The position numbers and the translations under genes are program-made. 64,000 nt of DNA from assembly GCA_964562985.1 (NCBI GenBank), contig CAZLWE010000005.1, positions 1 to 64,000 on the forward strand. Reading direction: 5' to 3'. This document shows positions 41,397 through 52,256 of the stretch, one piece after another (the first letter of the stretch is position 1; each line of letters opens with the position of its first letter). Under the pieces are notes generated by a model. It was not told the origin of the DNA and made no database searches. It was given only the letters and a program-made list of their open reading frames with translations. The DNA comes from SHLQ01 sp964562985 (GTDB lineage: Bacteria > Actinomycetota > Acidimicrobiia > Acidimicrobiales > SHLQ01).

Positions 41397-43463
41397 TTAG
41401 AGTTCGCAACCGACTATCGCTTCGGCGATACCAGCAGCGTCAGCGACACAGGTATCGAGGCCGCCGCCACCGATGTAGCTGTCTACGCCAGCGCCACCGT
41501 CAAGAATGTCAGGACGAGTACCGCCGACAAGGGTGTCGTTACCGGCGTTGCCGTTAATGACGTCAGCCTTTTGGCCGCCACGAAGGTTGTCGTCGCCAGC
41601 GCCGCCTTCGATGGTGTCGGTACCTTCGTTCCCACGAATCTCGTCGTCGCCAGCGCCACCGATAAGGGTGTCCTTACCCTTACCGCCGGCGATGAAGTCG
41701 TCGCCACCCTGGCCGTAGACAATGTCCTTGCCCTGACCAGCTTCGATGATGTCGTTACCGGTTCCGCCAAAGACGACGTCCTGTCCGTCGCCAGCGATGA
41801 TGGTGTCGTCGCCGCCTTCGCCACAGATTACGTCGAAGCCGTCGCCAGCCACGATTCGGTCATCACCTGGGGTTCCCAAGATGACGTCGTTGCCAGCGGT
41901 TGGGAGCTCACCGAGGTTCAGGTTGACCGTGACATCAAGACCGCCACACTGCGGAACAGGAACAGGTGCAGGTACCGGAGCTGGTGCTGGAGCCGTTGTC
42001 GTTGTGGTTGGAGCAGGTGCAGGTGCTGGGGCCACAGTGGTTGTCGTCGGCGCTGGTGGTGCCGTTGTGGTCGTGGTTGGAGCCACAGTGGTTGTCGTCG
42101 GCGCGGGAGCCGTCGTTGGAGGGGCCGTCGGCGCGGTGCCAGGGATTGGGGTGCCCGTCGTGTTGAACACGTACGCTGCGCCTGAGTCCTGGTTGTCGAT
42201 GTCGATATCGACGTTGGGTGCTCCAGCGACGATGTTGGTGCCCGAGAGAGCAACCGACAATCCGAGCTGGTCACTACCAACACCATTCGACGCGGTGTAC
42301 TTGGTTTCTTCAACCCAACCTGCGCCGTTATTGGCAAATGAGAAGACCGAACCTTCAGCTGAACCAAAGAGGCTCGAGTCACCGGAGGAACCGATGATGA
42401 TGCGGCCGCCCTCGATGTCGACGTCGTCACCGAACTTGTCGGTGCCTGCTTCGTCGGATGCAACGAGGATGTCTGATTGGCTCCATGTGGTTCCAACACG
42501 ACCGAAGACGTAGGCAACACCGGAGTCAGCGCCGCTGTCTTCATTCAGGGCTGGATCGCCCATGATGGTGGTTGAGTCAGCGCGTGGTGCGCCGATGACA
42601 ACAACGTCGCCGTCGATAGCGATCGAGTCACCGAAGATGTCGCCAGCGGCTGCATCGGATGCAACGAGCTTGCTCTGCTGGGACCATGCGGCACCGCTAC
42701 GGGTGAAGACGTAGCCAGAGCCCTGGCTAGTGTCGTCAAATGGTGCGCCAGCAACTGCGGTATCACCGCTGATATCAACAGCGAGGCCGAATCGATCGTT
42801 GGCTGCGCCGTCAGCTGGAGAGAGCTGGGCTTGCTGCGACCAAGTTGCACCGTTCTGGGTGAATACATAGGCCGATCCTGCATCGAGGCCCTGCGTTGGG
42901 GCACCCACGATGAAGCTGGTGCCGTCGATGGCAACCGCTTGGCCGAAGTTCTCCTGGAAGACGCCAGGGCTGACTCGCTGCTGCTGTGTCCAGACACCGG
43001 CGTTTCGGGTGAAGACGTAGGCGGCACCGGAGCGAGGCTCGCCGCCATTAGCGATTGGTGCACCGATCACAGCGACGTCGCCGTCGATGGCAACCGATTG
43101 ACCGAAGAGGTCGTCGAAAAGTCCGCCGAAGCCGCTCGGGGTGAGCTTGGCCTCAAGGGTCCAGTTAGCGCCGGACTGTGTAAATACGTATACAGCGCCA
43201 GCGTTGGTCGAGGCGTCATCATCGAGTGGAACACCGACGAGCATTGTGTTGCCGTCGATCGCGATCGACTGGCCGAAGAAGTCGGTTGCTTCTTGGTCAG
43301 CTGCGGCCGTGACCTGTACGTCTTCAGTGACGCTATCGGTAACGGTCTGGGCGCCGCTGACAGCGGTGAAGCCGAGAAGCAGAGAACCAGTCAACGCTGC
43401 TGAGGAGATCACAGTTCTCCGGAGCCAGCGTGAGCTGGAAATAGAAGGGGACTTATTAGGCAT
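41397..43463 (-). CDS. Secreted FG-GAP beta-propeller protein with C-terminal RTX repeats
   Basis: I start at MPNKSPSISSSRWLRR (688 residues); a signal peptide follows (VISSAALTGSLLLGFTAVSGA). Residues about 45-430 carry seven repeats built on FGxSxAIDG...VGAP, one blade each of an FG-GAP-type propeller. A Thr/Pro/Ala linker (about residues 440-510) leads to a calcium-binding RTX region of nonapeptides such as GGTGNDIIE and GGAGDDEIR, ending in a short CVADAAG...CEL tail. RTX repeats usually mark proteins secreted by type I systems, but the signal peptide suggests Sec export and calcium folding outside the cell. It is divergent from gpmI. Confidence 0.88.
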   Translation of the reverse strand: MPNKSPSISSSRWLRRTVISSAALTGSLLLGFTAVSGAQTVTDSVTEDVQVTAAADQEATDFFGQSIAIDGNTMLVGVPLDDDASTNAGAVYVFTQSGANWTLEAKLTPSGFGGLFDDLFGQSVAIDGDVAVIGAPIANGGEPRSGAAYVFTRNAGVWTQQQRVSPGVFQENFGQAVAIDGTSFIVGAPTQGLDAGSAYVFTQNGATWSQQAQLSPADGAANDRFGLAVDISGDTAVAGAPFDDTSQGSGYVFTRSGAAWSQQSKLVASDAAAGDIFGDSIAIDGDVVVIGAPRADSTTIMGDPALNEDSGADSGVAYVFGRVGTTWSQSDILVASDEAGTDKFGDDVDIEGGRIIIGSSGDSSLFGSAEGSVFSFANNGAGWVEETKYTASNGVGSDQLGLSVALSGTNIVAGAPNVDIDIDNQDSGAAYVFNTTGTPIPGTAPTAPPTTAPAPTTTTVAPTTTTTAPPAPTTTTVAPAPAPAPTTTTTAPAPAPVPAPVPVPQCGGLDVTVNLNLGELPTAGNDVILGTPGDDRIVAGDGFDVICGEGGDDTIIAGDGQDVVFGGTGNDIIEAGQGKDIVYGQGGDDFIAGGKGKDTLIGGAGDDEIRGNEGTDTIEGGAGDDNLRGGQKADVINGNAGNDTLVGGTRPDILDGGAGVDSYIGGGGLDTCVADAAGIAEAIVGCEL

Positions 43464-43624
43464 GGGCACGGCCTTTCGTGATTTATGTGTGTCGTGACTA
43501 ATACGAGTTTCACGCGGAGGGGTTTTTGCCGCCTGATACGAAAGGCTCGTCATCACTGGGCTGAAAGGGCTACGCGCCCGCACGTCAACTCCGCACGGCA
43601 ACGACACACTTCTAAGCTGGAGCT

Positions 43625-45241
43625 ATGGAACTCTCGCTGCAGAAGCTCGATACCCAAATCGATCGACAAGGACCTCTGTTGTTTGTGATTGCCGACGGGT
43701 TCGGTTGCGCTGACTATTTGCCGTCGAACGCGATTGCCATGGCGGAGACACCAAACATCGATGCGCTACTCGTCGATTCAATCGAGCTAAAGGCGCATGG
43801 CCCCGCAGTTGGCTTGCCGACCGAGGGCGATATGGGAAACAGCGAGGTGGGACACAATGCCTTGGGAGCAGGCCGGATCTTCGAGCAGGGCGCAAAGCTC
43901 GTGAACAAAGCGATCGCCGAAGGATCCATGTTTGAAGGCGAGGCGTGGCAAAGCGTTATCGCGTCAGGCAAAGACGGCACGTTGCATTTCATTGGCCTGC
44001 ACTCCGATGGCAACGTGCACTCTCACACCGACCATCTCTATGCGATGCTGCGTGCCGCAGCAGATGCAGGGGTCCAAAGTTGCGCGGTGCACATCCTTCT
44101 CGACGGCCGTGACGTTGATGCCCGTTCGGCCTTGCCCTATATCGAGGCCACCGAAGCGGTGCTCGCCGAGATCAACTCCGCTCACGATGGAGCGAACTAC
44201 CGAATCGCCTCCGGTGGCGGTCGGATGTCGATCACCATGGATCGTTATGGAGCTGACTGGCCGATGGTCGAGCGCGGGTACAACACCCATACGCATGGCG
44301 TTGGTCGCCAATTCGCGTCGGCCGCCGAAGCGGTCGAGACGATGTACGGCGAGTCCGACGCGGGCGATCAGTACCTCGATGGCTTCGTCATTGCTCAAGA
44401 TGGCGAAGCGGTTGGAACGATTTCCGATGGCGATGGGGTTGTGCTGTTCAATTTCCGTGGCGACCGCGCGATCGAGATCAGTCAGGCCTACGAAGAGGAG
44501 GAGTTTGCGTTCTTCGATCGAGGAAGTAACCCGAAGGTCAACTACGTCGGACTCCTGCAATACGACGGCGATGCGTTTGTCCCGAAGCGATACCTCGTCG
44601 ACCCGCCATCGATCGAGAACACGGTGGGGGAGTACCTGTGTGCTGTTGGGCTACGGAGCTTCGCGATTAGCGAGACGCAGAAGTATGGACATGTCACCTA
44701 CTTCTGGAACGGGAACCGCTCCGGATTTATCGATGAAGAGCTCGAGACCTACGTTGAGATTCCGTCGGACAACATCGAGTTCAACAAGGCGCCCGCGATG
44801 AAAGTGCGCGAGTGCACCGACGCGGTCATTGAGATGCTTCGCTCTGGCGACTTCGACTGGGGCCGAGTGAACTTCGCGAACCCAGACATGGTGGGCCACA
44901 CCGGTGACCTCAACGCCACGATCGAAGCGATTCGTGTGCTCGACGATTGTGTTGGCAAGCTCGTTGCGGTGATCGAGGAGCTTGGTGGAGCGTTGATCTT
45001 CACCGCCGATCACGGCAACGCCGACATCATGTACAAGGAGAAGGATGGCGAGCGGATTCCGGTGACCAGCCACACGCTGTCGCCCGTACCGTTCGGGATT
45101 CTTGATACGTCATCGACCGAGTACTCCTGGGCCGGAGTCGAGGGCGCGGGTATCTCCAACGTGGCAGCAACGATTGTGAACCTGCTCGGCTTCGAAGCGC
45201 CAGCCGACTACGACACCAGCCTGATCTCGATTTCTGGGTAG
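43625..45241 (+). CDS. gpmI: 2,3-bisphosphoglycerate-independent phosphoglycerate mutase
   Basis: Interconverts 3- and 2-phosphoglycerate in glycolysis using a phosphoserine intermediate and Mn. The 538-residue length fits. The catalytic Ser lies in GDMGNSEVGHNALGAGR; other metal-site motifs are VIADGFG at the start, LDGRDVD and FTADHGNADIM. The insert domain carries GGRMSITMDRYGADWPMVERG. It is monocistronic: 293 bases (45242-45534) follow before dnaK, which hold the dnaK control region and nothing else recognised. Confidence 0.95.
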   Translation: MELSLQKLDTQIDRQGPLLFVIADGFGCADYLPSNAIAMAETPNIDALLVDSIELKAHGPAVGLPTEGDMGNSEVGHNALGAGRIFEQGAKLVNKAIAEGSMFEGEAWQSVIASGKDGTLHFIGLHSDGNVHSHTDHLYAMLRAAADAGVQSCAVHILLDGRDVDARSALPYIEATEAVLAEINSAHDGANYRIASGGGRMSITMDRYGADWPMVERGYNTHTHGVGRQFASAAEAVETMYGESDAGDQYLDGFVIAQDGEAVGTISDGDGVVLFNFRGDRAIEISQAYEEEEFAFFDRGSNPKVNYVGLLQYDGDAFVPKRYLVDPPSIENTVGEYLCAVGLRSFAISETQKYGHVTYFWNGNRSGFIDEELETYVEIPSDNIEFNKAPAMKVRECTDAVIEMLRSGDFDWGRVNFANPDMVGHTGDLNATIEAIRVLDDCVGKLVAVIEELGGALIFTADHGNADIMYKEKDGERIPVTSHTLSPVPFGILDTSSTEYSWAGVEGAGISNVAATIVNLLGFEAPADYDTSLISISG

Positions 45242-45445
45242 GGGTCAGCGGGCGTTGGTTAGCCAAGCTCGCAGCTCGCTCGAATTTCAACAGACACAGG
45301 ATTCGCCTTTGCGCCCCGCTCGCCGGGAATAGATTTCGCATAGTGAAAGTTGAGTGGATCTGACTAAGGATCGCACGATGGTGCGGCATCAAGAGGAACC
45401 TAAGGACTTTGCGAAGTCCCGCGATCTCCTTCCCTGGTGCTTACA

Positions 45446-45466
45446 CTTGAGCGCTGTCCACGCAAG
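45446..45466. promoter_or_regulatory. HAIR-like HspR operator upstream of dnaK
   Basis: Two arms CTTGAGC and ACGCAAG are separated by seven bases, close to the HAIR consensus CTTGAGT-N7-ACTCAAG (11 of 14 arm positions). It lies 69 bases upstream of dnaK, and hspR is the fourth gene of that operon. Confidence 0.65.
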
Positions 45467-45534
45467 TTTTAACAAACAGACAACTTGTCGCCGATTGAAC
45501 TCGGAGACATCCCGCAATTCAGGAGCATGACCAC

Positions 45535-47369
<1,835 letters not shown>

Positions 47370-47373
<4 letters not shown>

Positions 47374-47984
47374 GCCATTCTGAGGAATCGGCTATCGACC
47401 ACCTGGTCGACGAAGCCCTAGAGGGTCGGGCGGCAGCCGAAGCAGAAACTGCTCCGAGTCGCGTCTCTATGGCCACCGACTCAGAGGCGGAGAACGCCGA
47501 TGCGGATGTCGATGACTTCGAATCTGTGGGCCCCGGTTTTGCGGGCAGCGAGGAGATCGCCGCGCTGCGCGCCGAGCGTGACAGCTTTCTTGCCGATACG
47601 CAACGGATCACCGCGGACTTCGCGAACTACCGCAAGCAATCCGATAAGCGCGTCCTCGAGGCAGCTGCGACGCAGTCGGCATCGTTGGTGCGAGACCTCA
47701 TCCCGATCCTTGATGCCTGTGATAGCGCAATCGTTCAGGATCCAGATTCAGCGGTTGGTCCTATTCGCGCTGCGCTGATCGGTGAGCTCGAAAAGAATGG
47801 TCTGGAGTTGTTGGCGCCGACCGACAATGAACTGTTCGATCCCGAGCAGCACGAGGCAGTTATGCACGAACCTGCATCAGACGACAGCGACTTCGACGAG
47901 CCCGTAGTCGGTGAAGTGTTTCGTGCTGGCTACACCTGGAAGGGTCGTGTCGTGCGACCCGCCATGGTGAAGGTCGTTGGCTAG
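47370..47984 (+). CDS. grpE: Nucleotide exchange factor GrpE
   Basis: GrpE releases ADP from DnaK. The first 60 residues are acidic and disordered. A helix follows (EEIAALRAERDSFLADTQRI), then TADFANYRKQSDKRVLEAAA, and the C-terminal beta domain with EHEAVMHEP and VGEVFRAGYTWKGRVVRPAMVKV. The 204-residue length is normal. It overlaps dnaK by four bases. dnaJ starts 39 bases later with its own good ribosome-binding site. Confidence 0.95.
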
Positions 47985-48022
47985 CACCAAATGAATAGAC
48001 ACACCCGGGGAGGTGAGTAGTA

Positions 48023-48937
48023 GTGGATGCACAACGCGAATGGTTGGAGAAGGACTACTACAAGATCCTGGGAGTCGATCAGTCTGCGACGGCCAAGGAA
48101 CTCTCGAAGTCGTATCGGACTCTGGCTCGTCAGTATCACCCCGACACCAACCACGGAGATGCCAAGGCCGAAGAACGGTTCAAGGAGATCTCTGCTGCCT
48201 ACGAGGTATTAGGCGACGAGAAGACGCGGCGTCGCTACGACGAGTTTCGTCGCCTCGGAGGTGGCGCCAGCTTTGGCGGCGGTGGGTTCAACACCGGTGG
48301 ACGCGGAGGGCAAGACCTCGGCGATCTTTCTGATCTAATCGGCGGACTATTCGGCGCGGGCCGCGGCGGTCAACGATCGGGTTTTGGCTTTGGTCAGATG
48401 CCCGGTTTGGACCTACAAGCATCGCTTCACTTGTCCTTCGAAGAGGCGATCAAGGGGGTCACCAAGACCGTACGACTCAGCTCTGAAGCGTTGAGCGCGC
48501 CGATGGAAGTAAATGTTCGGATCCCTGCTGGGGTGAAGGACGGGCAACGGATTCGGGTTCCCGGAAAGGGCGCACCATCTCGCGAGGGTGGTGAACCCGG
48601 TGATCTGTTGGTCACCATCGGCATCGAAGCACACGACGTCTTCGAGCGAGATGGCAACAACTTACGAGTCCAAATTCCCGTCACCTATAGCGAGGCGGTA
48701 CTGGGTGCCGACGTCAAGGTTCCCACCATGAACGACACCGCGGTGACCGTTCGGGTTCCCGCGGGTACCTCATCGGGCAAGGTGCTTCGGGTTCGTGGTC
48801 GAGGTATAAAGACCTCATCGAATACTGGCGATCTATTGGTAAACGTGGTGGTACACGTTCCGCCACACCTTTCCCAAGAAGAGCGCGAGCTGATCGAGAA
48901 ACTCCATGCGGTCGAAAAGCCCGCTCCGAGGCCGTAA
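48023..48937 (+). CDS. dnaJ: DnaJ-type co-chaperone without zinc finger
   Basis: It starts at GTG with GGGGAGGTGAG just upstream. The J domain is at residues about 10-75 with the HPD motif in RQYHPDTNHG. A Gly/Phe-rich region follows. The two C-terminal beta domains are present (FEEAIKGVTKTVRLS and LVTIGIEAHDVFERDGNNL), but there is no cysteine in the protein, so the zinc-binding domain of type I DnaJ is absent. This is a type II (CbpA-like) DnaJ, 304 residues long. It lies in the dnaK operon, as in many Actinobacteria. Confidence 0.93.
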   Translation: MDAQREWLEKDYYKILGVDQSATAKELSKSYRTLARQYHPDTNHGDAKAEERFKEISAAYEVLGDEKTRRRYDEFRRLGGGASFGGGGFNTGGRGGQDLGDLSDLIGGLFGAGRGGQRSGFGFGQMPGLDLQASLHLSFEEAIKGVTKTVRLSSEALSAPMEVNVRIPAGVKDGQRIRVPGKGAPSREGGEPGDLLVTIGIEAHDVFERDGNNLRVQIPVTYSEAVLGADVKVPTMNDTAVTVRVPAGTSSGKVLRVRGRGIKTSSNTGDLLVNVVVHVPPHLSQEERELIEKLHAVEKPAPRP

Positions 48938-48939
48938 CC

Positions 48940-49347
48940 ATGACATCTCCGAAGCAGACAACCAGAAACGGTTCGGTATACGTCATCTCGGTGGCAGCCG
49001 AGCTCTCGGGGATGCATCCTCAAACGCTGCGCATTTATGAGCGCAAGGGACTGGTCTCACCCGCGAGAACGTCGGGTGGGTCACGTCGTTATAGCGATGC
49101 CGATGTGGCGCTGTTGCAACGAATCTCGGAGCTGACTTCTGAGGGAATGAACCTTGTTGGGGTGAAGCGAATCCTCGACCTGGAACATCAGGTGGCAAAG
49201 CTTGAACGCGAACTGGAGACCTTGCGCAAGGCTCACGACGGCGATGTGGATCAAGCACGAACCTCGGCGATTCGCGAGACCGAACGCAACTACCGACGAG
49301 ATCTCGTTCCGCTGCGTCAAACGGTCACCATTTACCGAGAGGGCTAG
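48940..49347 (+). CDS. hspR: Heat-shock repressor HspR (MerR family)
   Basis: HspR binds HAIR sequences and represses dnaK and often clpB. The 135-residue protein has a MerR-type helix-turn-helix: YVISVAAELSGMHPQTLRIY, ERKGLVSPARTSGGSRRYSD, then the helix around LQRISELTSEGMNLVGVKRI. A coiled-coil C-terminal part follows. It begins two bases after the dnaJ stop, completing the dnaK-grpE-dnaJ-hspR operon. Two HAIR-type sites lie in this window, upstream of dnaK and of clpB. Confidence 0.95.
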   Translation: MTSPKQTTRNGSVYVISVAAELSGMHPQTLRIYERKGLVSPARTSGGSRRYSDADVALLQRISELTSEGMNLVGVKRILDLEHQVAKLERELETLRKAHDGDVDQARTSAIRETERNYRRDLVPLRQTVTIYREG

Positions 49348-49412
49348 GACATGGCGGGCTTTGCCAGGCCTACCAACTCGTAGCTCAGGTCGACCAAACG
49401 ACGGGCCGTTTC

Positions 49413-50804
49413 CTAGGCGCCCTTGAGGAACTTGGATATGGCGTAGGCAACTTTTGCCTCGCGATCGCTTGCTTCTTCTCGGTCATCTGCCGTAGCAAGA
49501 ATTGCGCGGCTGCTCCGGACTCCGAGCCATCGGAAGGGTTCAGGCTCCCAAGAGCGGGCCTTGTGCCCGACCCACGGGAGCGATGTTCGCTCTGTCGATT
49601 CACCGCGAATGAGTTCAGCCATGGTTCGACCGGCGAGGTTTGCGGCGGCGACGCCTTCGCCGACGTAGCCACCAAGCACACCGACGCCACTCGACCGATC
49701 GAAGCGCAAGCCCGGCACCCAGTCGCGAGGAATGCCGAGCACCCCGCCCCATCGGTGGGTGAATTGGGTGTTGCCGAGGACGGGGAGCATGTCGATGAGT
49801 GTCTCGCGCAGAAGTGCGTGTGACGGGCCGTGCGTTTCGGCGTGCGGGCTGATCGCTGAACCCCACAGGTAGGGCACGCCGCGGCCGCCGAATGCGAGCC
49901 GGTTGTCAGCGGTTCGCTGGCCGTAGATCACCATGAAGCGGTCGTCGGAGAACGTTGGTCGGTCGGCGAGGCCGATCTCCTCGAACACTTCATTGGAGAG
50001 CGGTTCGGTTGCAACCATGAGCGAATAGACCGGGAGCAGGGCTCGGCGCTCGCCCGCAAGGTCCCTTGTGTATGCCTCGGTAGCTTGCACCACGACATTG
50101 GCTCTGACCACGCCTCGGTTTGTTCGCACCAAGTTGGGTTCGATCTCGGAAACTGCGGTGTTCTCGACGATCGTCACCCCGGCCGCCTCGACCACATCGG
50201 CCAGTCCACGAGTCAGCTTGGCAGGATCGATGGCGGCGCAATGCGGAAAGTAGATGCCCGACTTCACGTTGGTGGCGTTGAGGTAGCTGCGAGCGGCGTC
50301 GGGTTCGAGCAGTTCACCGTGCGCTCCGTCGGCGATCTCACTTCGTTGTCTATTGGCCTGAGGCGTGTTGCGTGCCAGTCGGATCCATCCACCCTTGGCG
50401 TAGTCACATTCGATCGCTTCGGCGTCGGCAATGCGGCCGATCTCATCGACCGCGTCTTGCACCGCTCGATCGAGGCGGTTGGCGGCGTCCATCGATGACC
50501 ACTGCGCATACTTCTCCGGGCTGGAGGCGAGTTCACCGACCGCCCAACCGCCATTGCGACCCGATGCACCGAATCCGCAGAAGTCCTTCTCGACGACCAT
50601 TACGCGAAGTGTTGGGTCGGCTCGGATGAGGTAGTAGGCCGTCCACAGACCGGAGAATCCGCCGCCGACAATGGCCACGTCAACGTCGCCGTCGCCTTGC
50701 AGCGCTGGTCGTCGTTCGATCGTCCCGAGGCGATCCAGCCACAGAGCCATCGTCGAGGAGTTCTCAAGGAATGCATCTGCGGCGGGCAGCATCGACTTCG
50801 ACAT
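49413..50804 (-). CDS. FAD-dependent oxidoreductase, PuuB/glycine-oxidase type
   Basis: A 463-residue enzyme of the DAO family. It begins, after 37 residues, with the FAD-binding fold VAIVGGGFSGLWTAYYLIRA and EKDFCGFGASGRNGGWAVGEL, a pattern typical of gamma-glutamylputrescine oxidase (PuuB/OrdL). The C-terminal GVLGGYVGEGVAAANLAGRT segment also fits. The gene lies directly upstream and divergent from an aminotransferase of a polyamine locus, with 102 bases between the start codons, so a shared control region is likely. The probable substrate is a polyamine or its gamma-glutamyl conjugate, but this is inference from context. Confidence 0.85.
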   Translation of the reverse strand: MSKSMLPAADAFLENSSTMALWLDRLGTIERRPALQGDGDVDVAIVGGGFSGLWTAYYLIRADPTLRVMVVEKDFCGFGASGRNGGWAVGELASSPEKYAQWSSMDAANRLDRAVQDAVDEIGRIADAEAIECDYAKGGWIRLARNTPQANRQRSEIADGAHGELLEPDAARSYLNATNVKSGIYFPHCAAIDPAKLTRGLADVVEAAGVTIVENTAVSEIEPNLVRTNRGVVRANVVVQATEAYTRDLAGERRALLPVYSLMVATEPLSNEVFEEIGLADRPTFSDDRFMVIYGQRTADNRLAFGGRGVPYLWGSAISPHAETHGPSHALLRETLIDMLPVLGNTQFTHRWGGVLGIPRDWVPGLRFDRSSGVGVLGGYVGEGVAAANLAGRTMAELIRGESTERTSLPWVGHKARSWEPEPFRWLGVRSSRAILATADDREEASDREAKVAYAISKFLKGA

Positions 50805-50906
50805 AGTTTGGAAATCTACATGATGGCGCTGAATTTCAGAGAATTTGTTTCCGAAGTGTGCCTAATCCATTGCCAATTCGATTTTCAGCCTCGGGATCAC
50901 TAGTTT

Positions 50907-52256
50907 TTGACCATGTCGTCGATTCAACTCAAGACTGCGATACCGGGACCTCGAAGCGCGGAGATCGTGGAGCGCCGGCGCGCAGCGATGAGCGCCGGAG
51001 CAGCATTTCTGACCGAACTTGCTGTCGAGTCCGCCAATGGCGCCGTCGTCACCGACGTCGATGGCAACCAGCTTTTGGACTTCGCCGGGGGTATCGGCGT
51101 GCTCGCCGCTGGCCACTGTCCTCCAACCGTTGTCGAGGCCATCAAGGACCAGGCAGGCGAGTTGCTGCACATCTGCGGCATCGTCGCAACCCATGACTCG
51201 ATGGTCGACCTGTCCGAAGCACTGAACGCCGCCGCGCCCGGGGACTTCCCGAAGAAGACACTGCTCATGAACTCTGGTGCCGAAGCAGTGGAGAGCGCAG
51301 TCAAGCTCGCTCGTGCCGCCACCGGTCGCGCCGGAATCCTCGTCTTTGAAGGCGCCTATCACGGGCGCACAAACATGACGATGTCGATGACGAGCAAGTA
51401 CGGGCTCTTCAAAAAGGGGTTCGGGCCATTCGCGTCGGAGGTCTACCGGATTCCTTTCCCGAACGTGCTGCGCCGTCCCCCAGGCGCCGACCCCGAGCAG
51501 TTCGTTGGCTGGTCGATCCAGAAGCTCCGCGAAGCGTTGATCAGTCATGTCGACCCATCGGCAATCGCCGCCATCGTCATCGAACCAGTCCAGGGCGAAG
51601 GCGGTTTCATCCCGGCACCAAAGCCATTCCTTGAAGAGATTCGAGCGATCTGTGACGAGCACGGAATCGTGATGGTCGCCGACGAAGTCCAAGCGGGCTT
51701 TGGTCGCACCGGCAGACTCTTCTCCATCGAGCACTCCGGCGTTGTTCCGGATCTCATCACGATGGCCAAGTCGATGGGCTCGGGCATGCCGATCTCCGCG
51801 GTTGTCGGCCGCGCCGAACTGCTCGACGCCGCACATCCGGGCGGCATGGGCGGCACCTATAGCGGCAACCCGGTCGCGTGTGTCGCAGCTCTCGAGACCA
51901 TCAAGTTGATCAATTCGCCCGAATTCTTGGGCCGCGCCGAAGAGATAGGCATACGACTTCGCGCAGGCCTCGAAGAGCTTCAGGCAAAGCACCCGGGTCG
52001 CATCGCCGAGGTCCGCGGTCTCGGCCCGATGCTCGTCATCGAATTGGTTTCCGACGAAAACCTGACCCCAGACCCACCGCTCACTCAGGCGGTCAACAAG
52101 GCCACCTTGGCTCGGGGCCTCATCACGATTCGTGCCGGATTGTTCAGCAACTGTGTGAGGTTCCTCCCTCCATTGAACATCACCGATGAACAGCTCGACG
52201 AGGCCCTCGCGGTTCTCGATGAAGCGTTCACTGACGCTCTGGCTGCGACCGCTTGA
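50907..52256 (+). CDS. Class III aminotransferase, 4-aminobutyrate/putrescine type
   Basis: A PLP enzyme of 449 residues, similar to GABA aminotransferases (GabT/PuuE). Seen are the phosphate-binding MNSGAEAVESAVKLARAATG, the region FEGAYHGRTNMTMSMTSKYG, the DEVQAGFGRTG motif, and the PLP Lys288 in MAKSMGSGMP. It removes an amino group from GABA, putrescine or a related omega-amine. It starts the operon that runs to potD; the stop codon overlaps the start of the next gene by one base. The choice between GabT and a putrescine transaminase cannot be made by eye. Confidence 0.9.
   Translation: MTMSSIQLKTAIPGPRSAEIVERRRAAMSAGAAFLTELAVESANGAVVTDVDGNQLLDFAGGIGVLAAGHCPPTVVEAIKDQAGELLHICGIVATHDSMVDLSEALNAAAPGDFPKKTLLMNSGAEAVESAVKLARAATGRAGILVFEGAYHGRTNMTMSMTSKYGLFKKGFGPFASEVYRIPFPNVLRRPPGADPEQFVGWSIQKLREALISHVDPSAIAAIVIEPVQGEGGFIPAPKPFLEEIRAICDEHGIVMVADEVQAGFGRTGRLFSIEHSGVVPDLITMAKSMGSGMPISAVVGRAELLDAAHPGGMGGTYSGNPVACVAALETIKLINSPEFLGRAEEIGIRLRAGLEELQAKHPGRIAEVRGLGPMLVIELVSDENLTPDPPLTQAVNKATLARGLITIRAGLFSNCVRFLPPLNITDEQLDEALAVLDEAFTDALAATA

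Noticed and set aside
45242..45534. Possible CIRCE element or small gene before dnaK
   Set aside because: No TTAGCACTC-type inverted repeat and no coding bias; only the HAIR-like site is supported.
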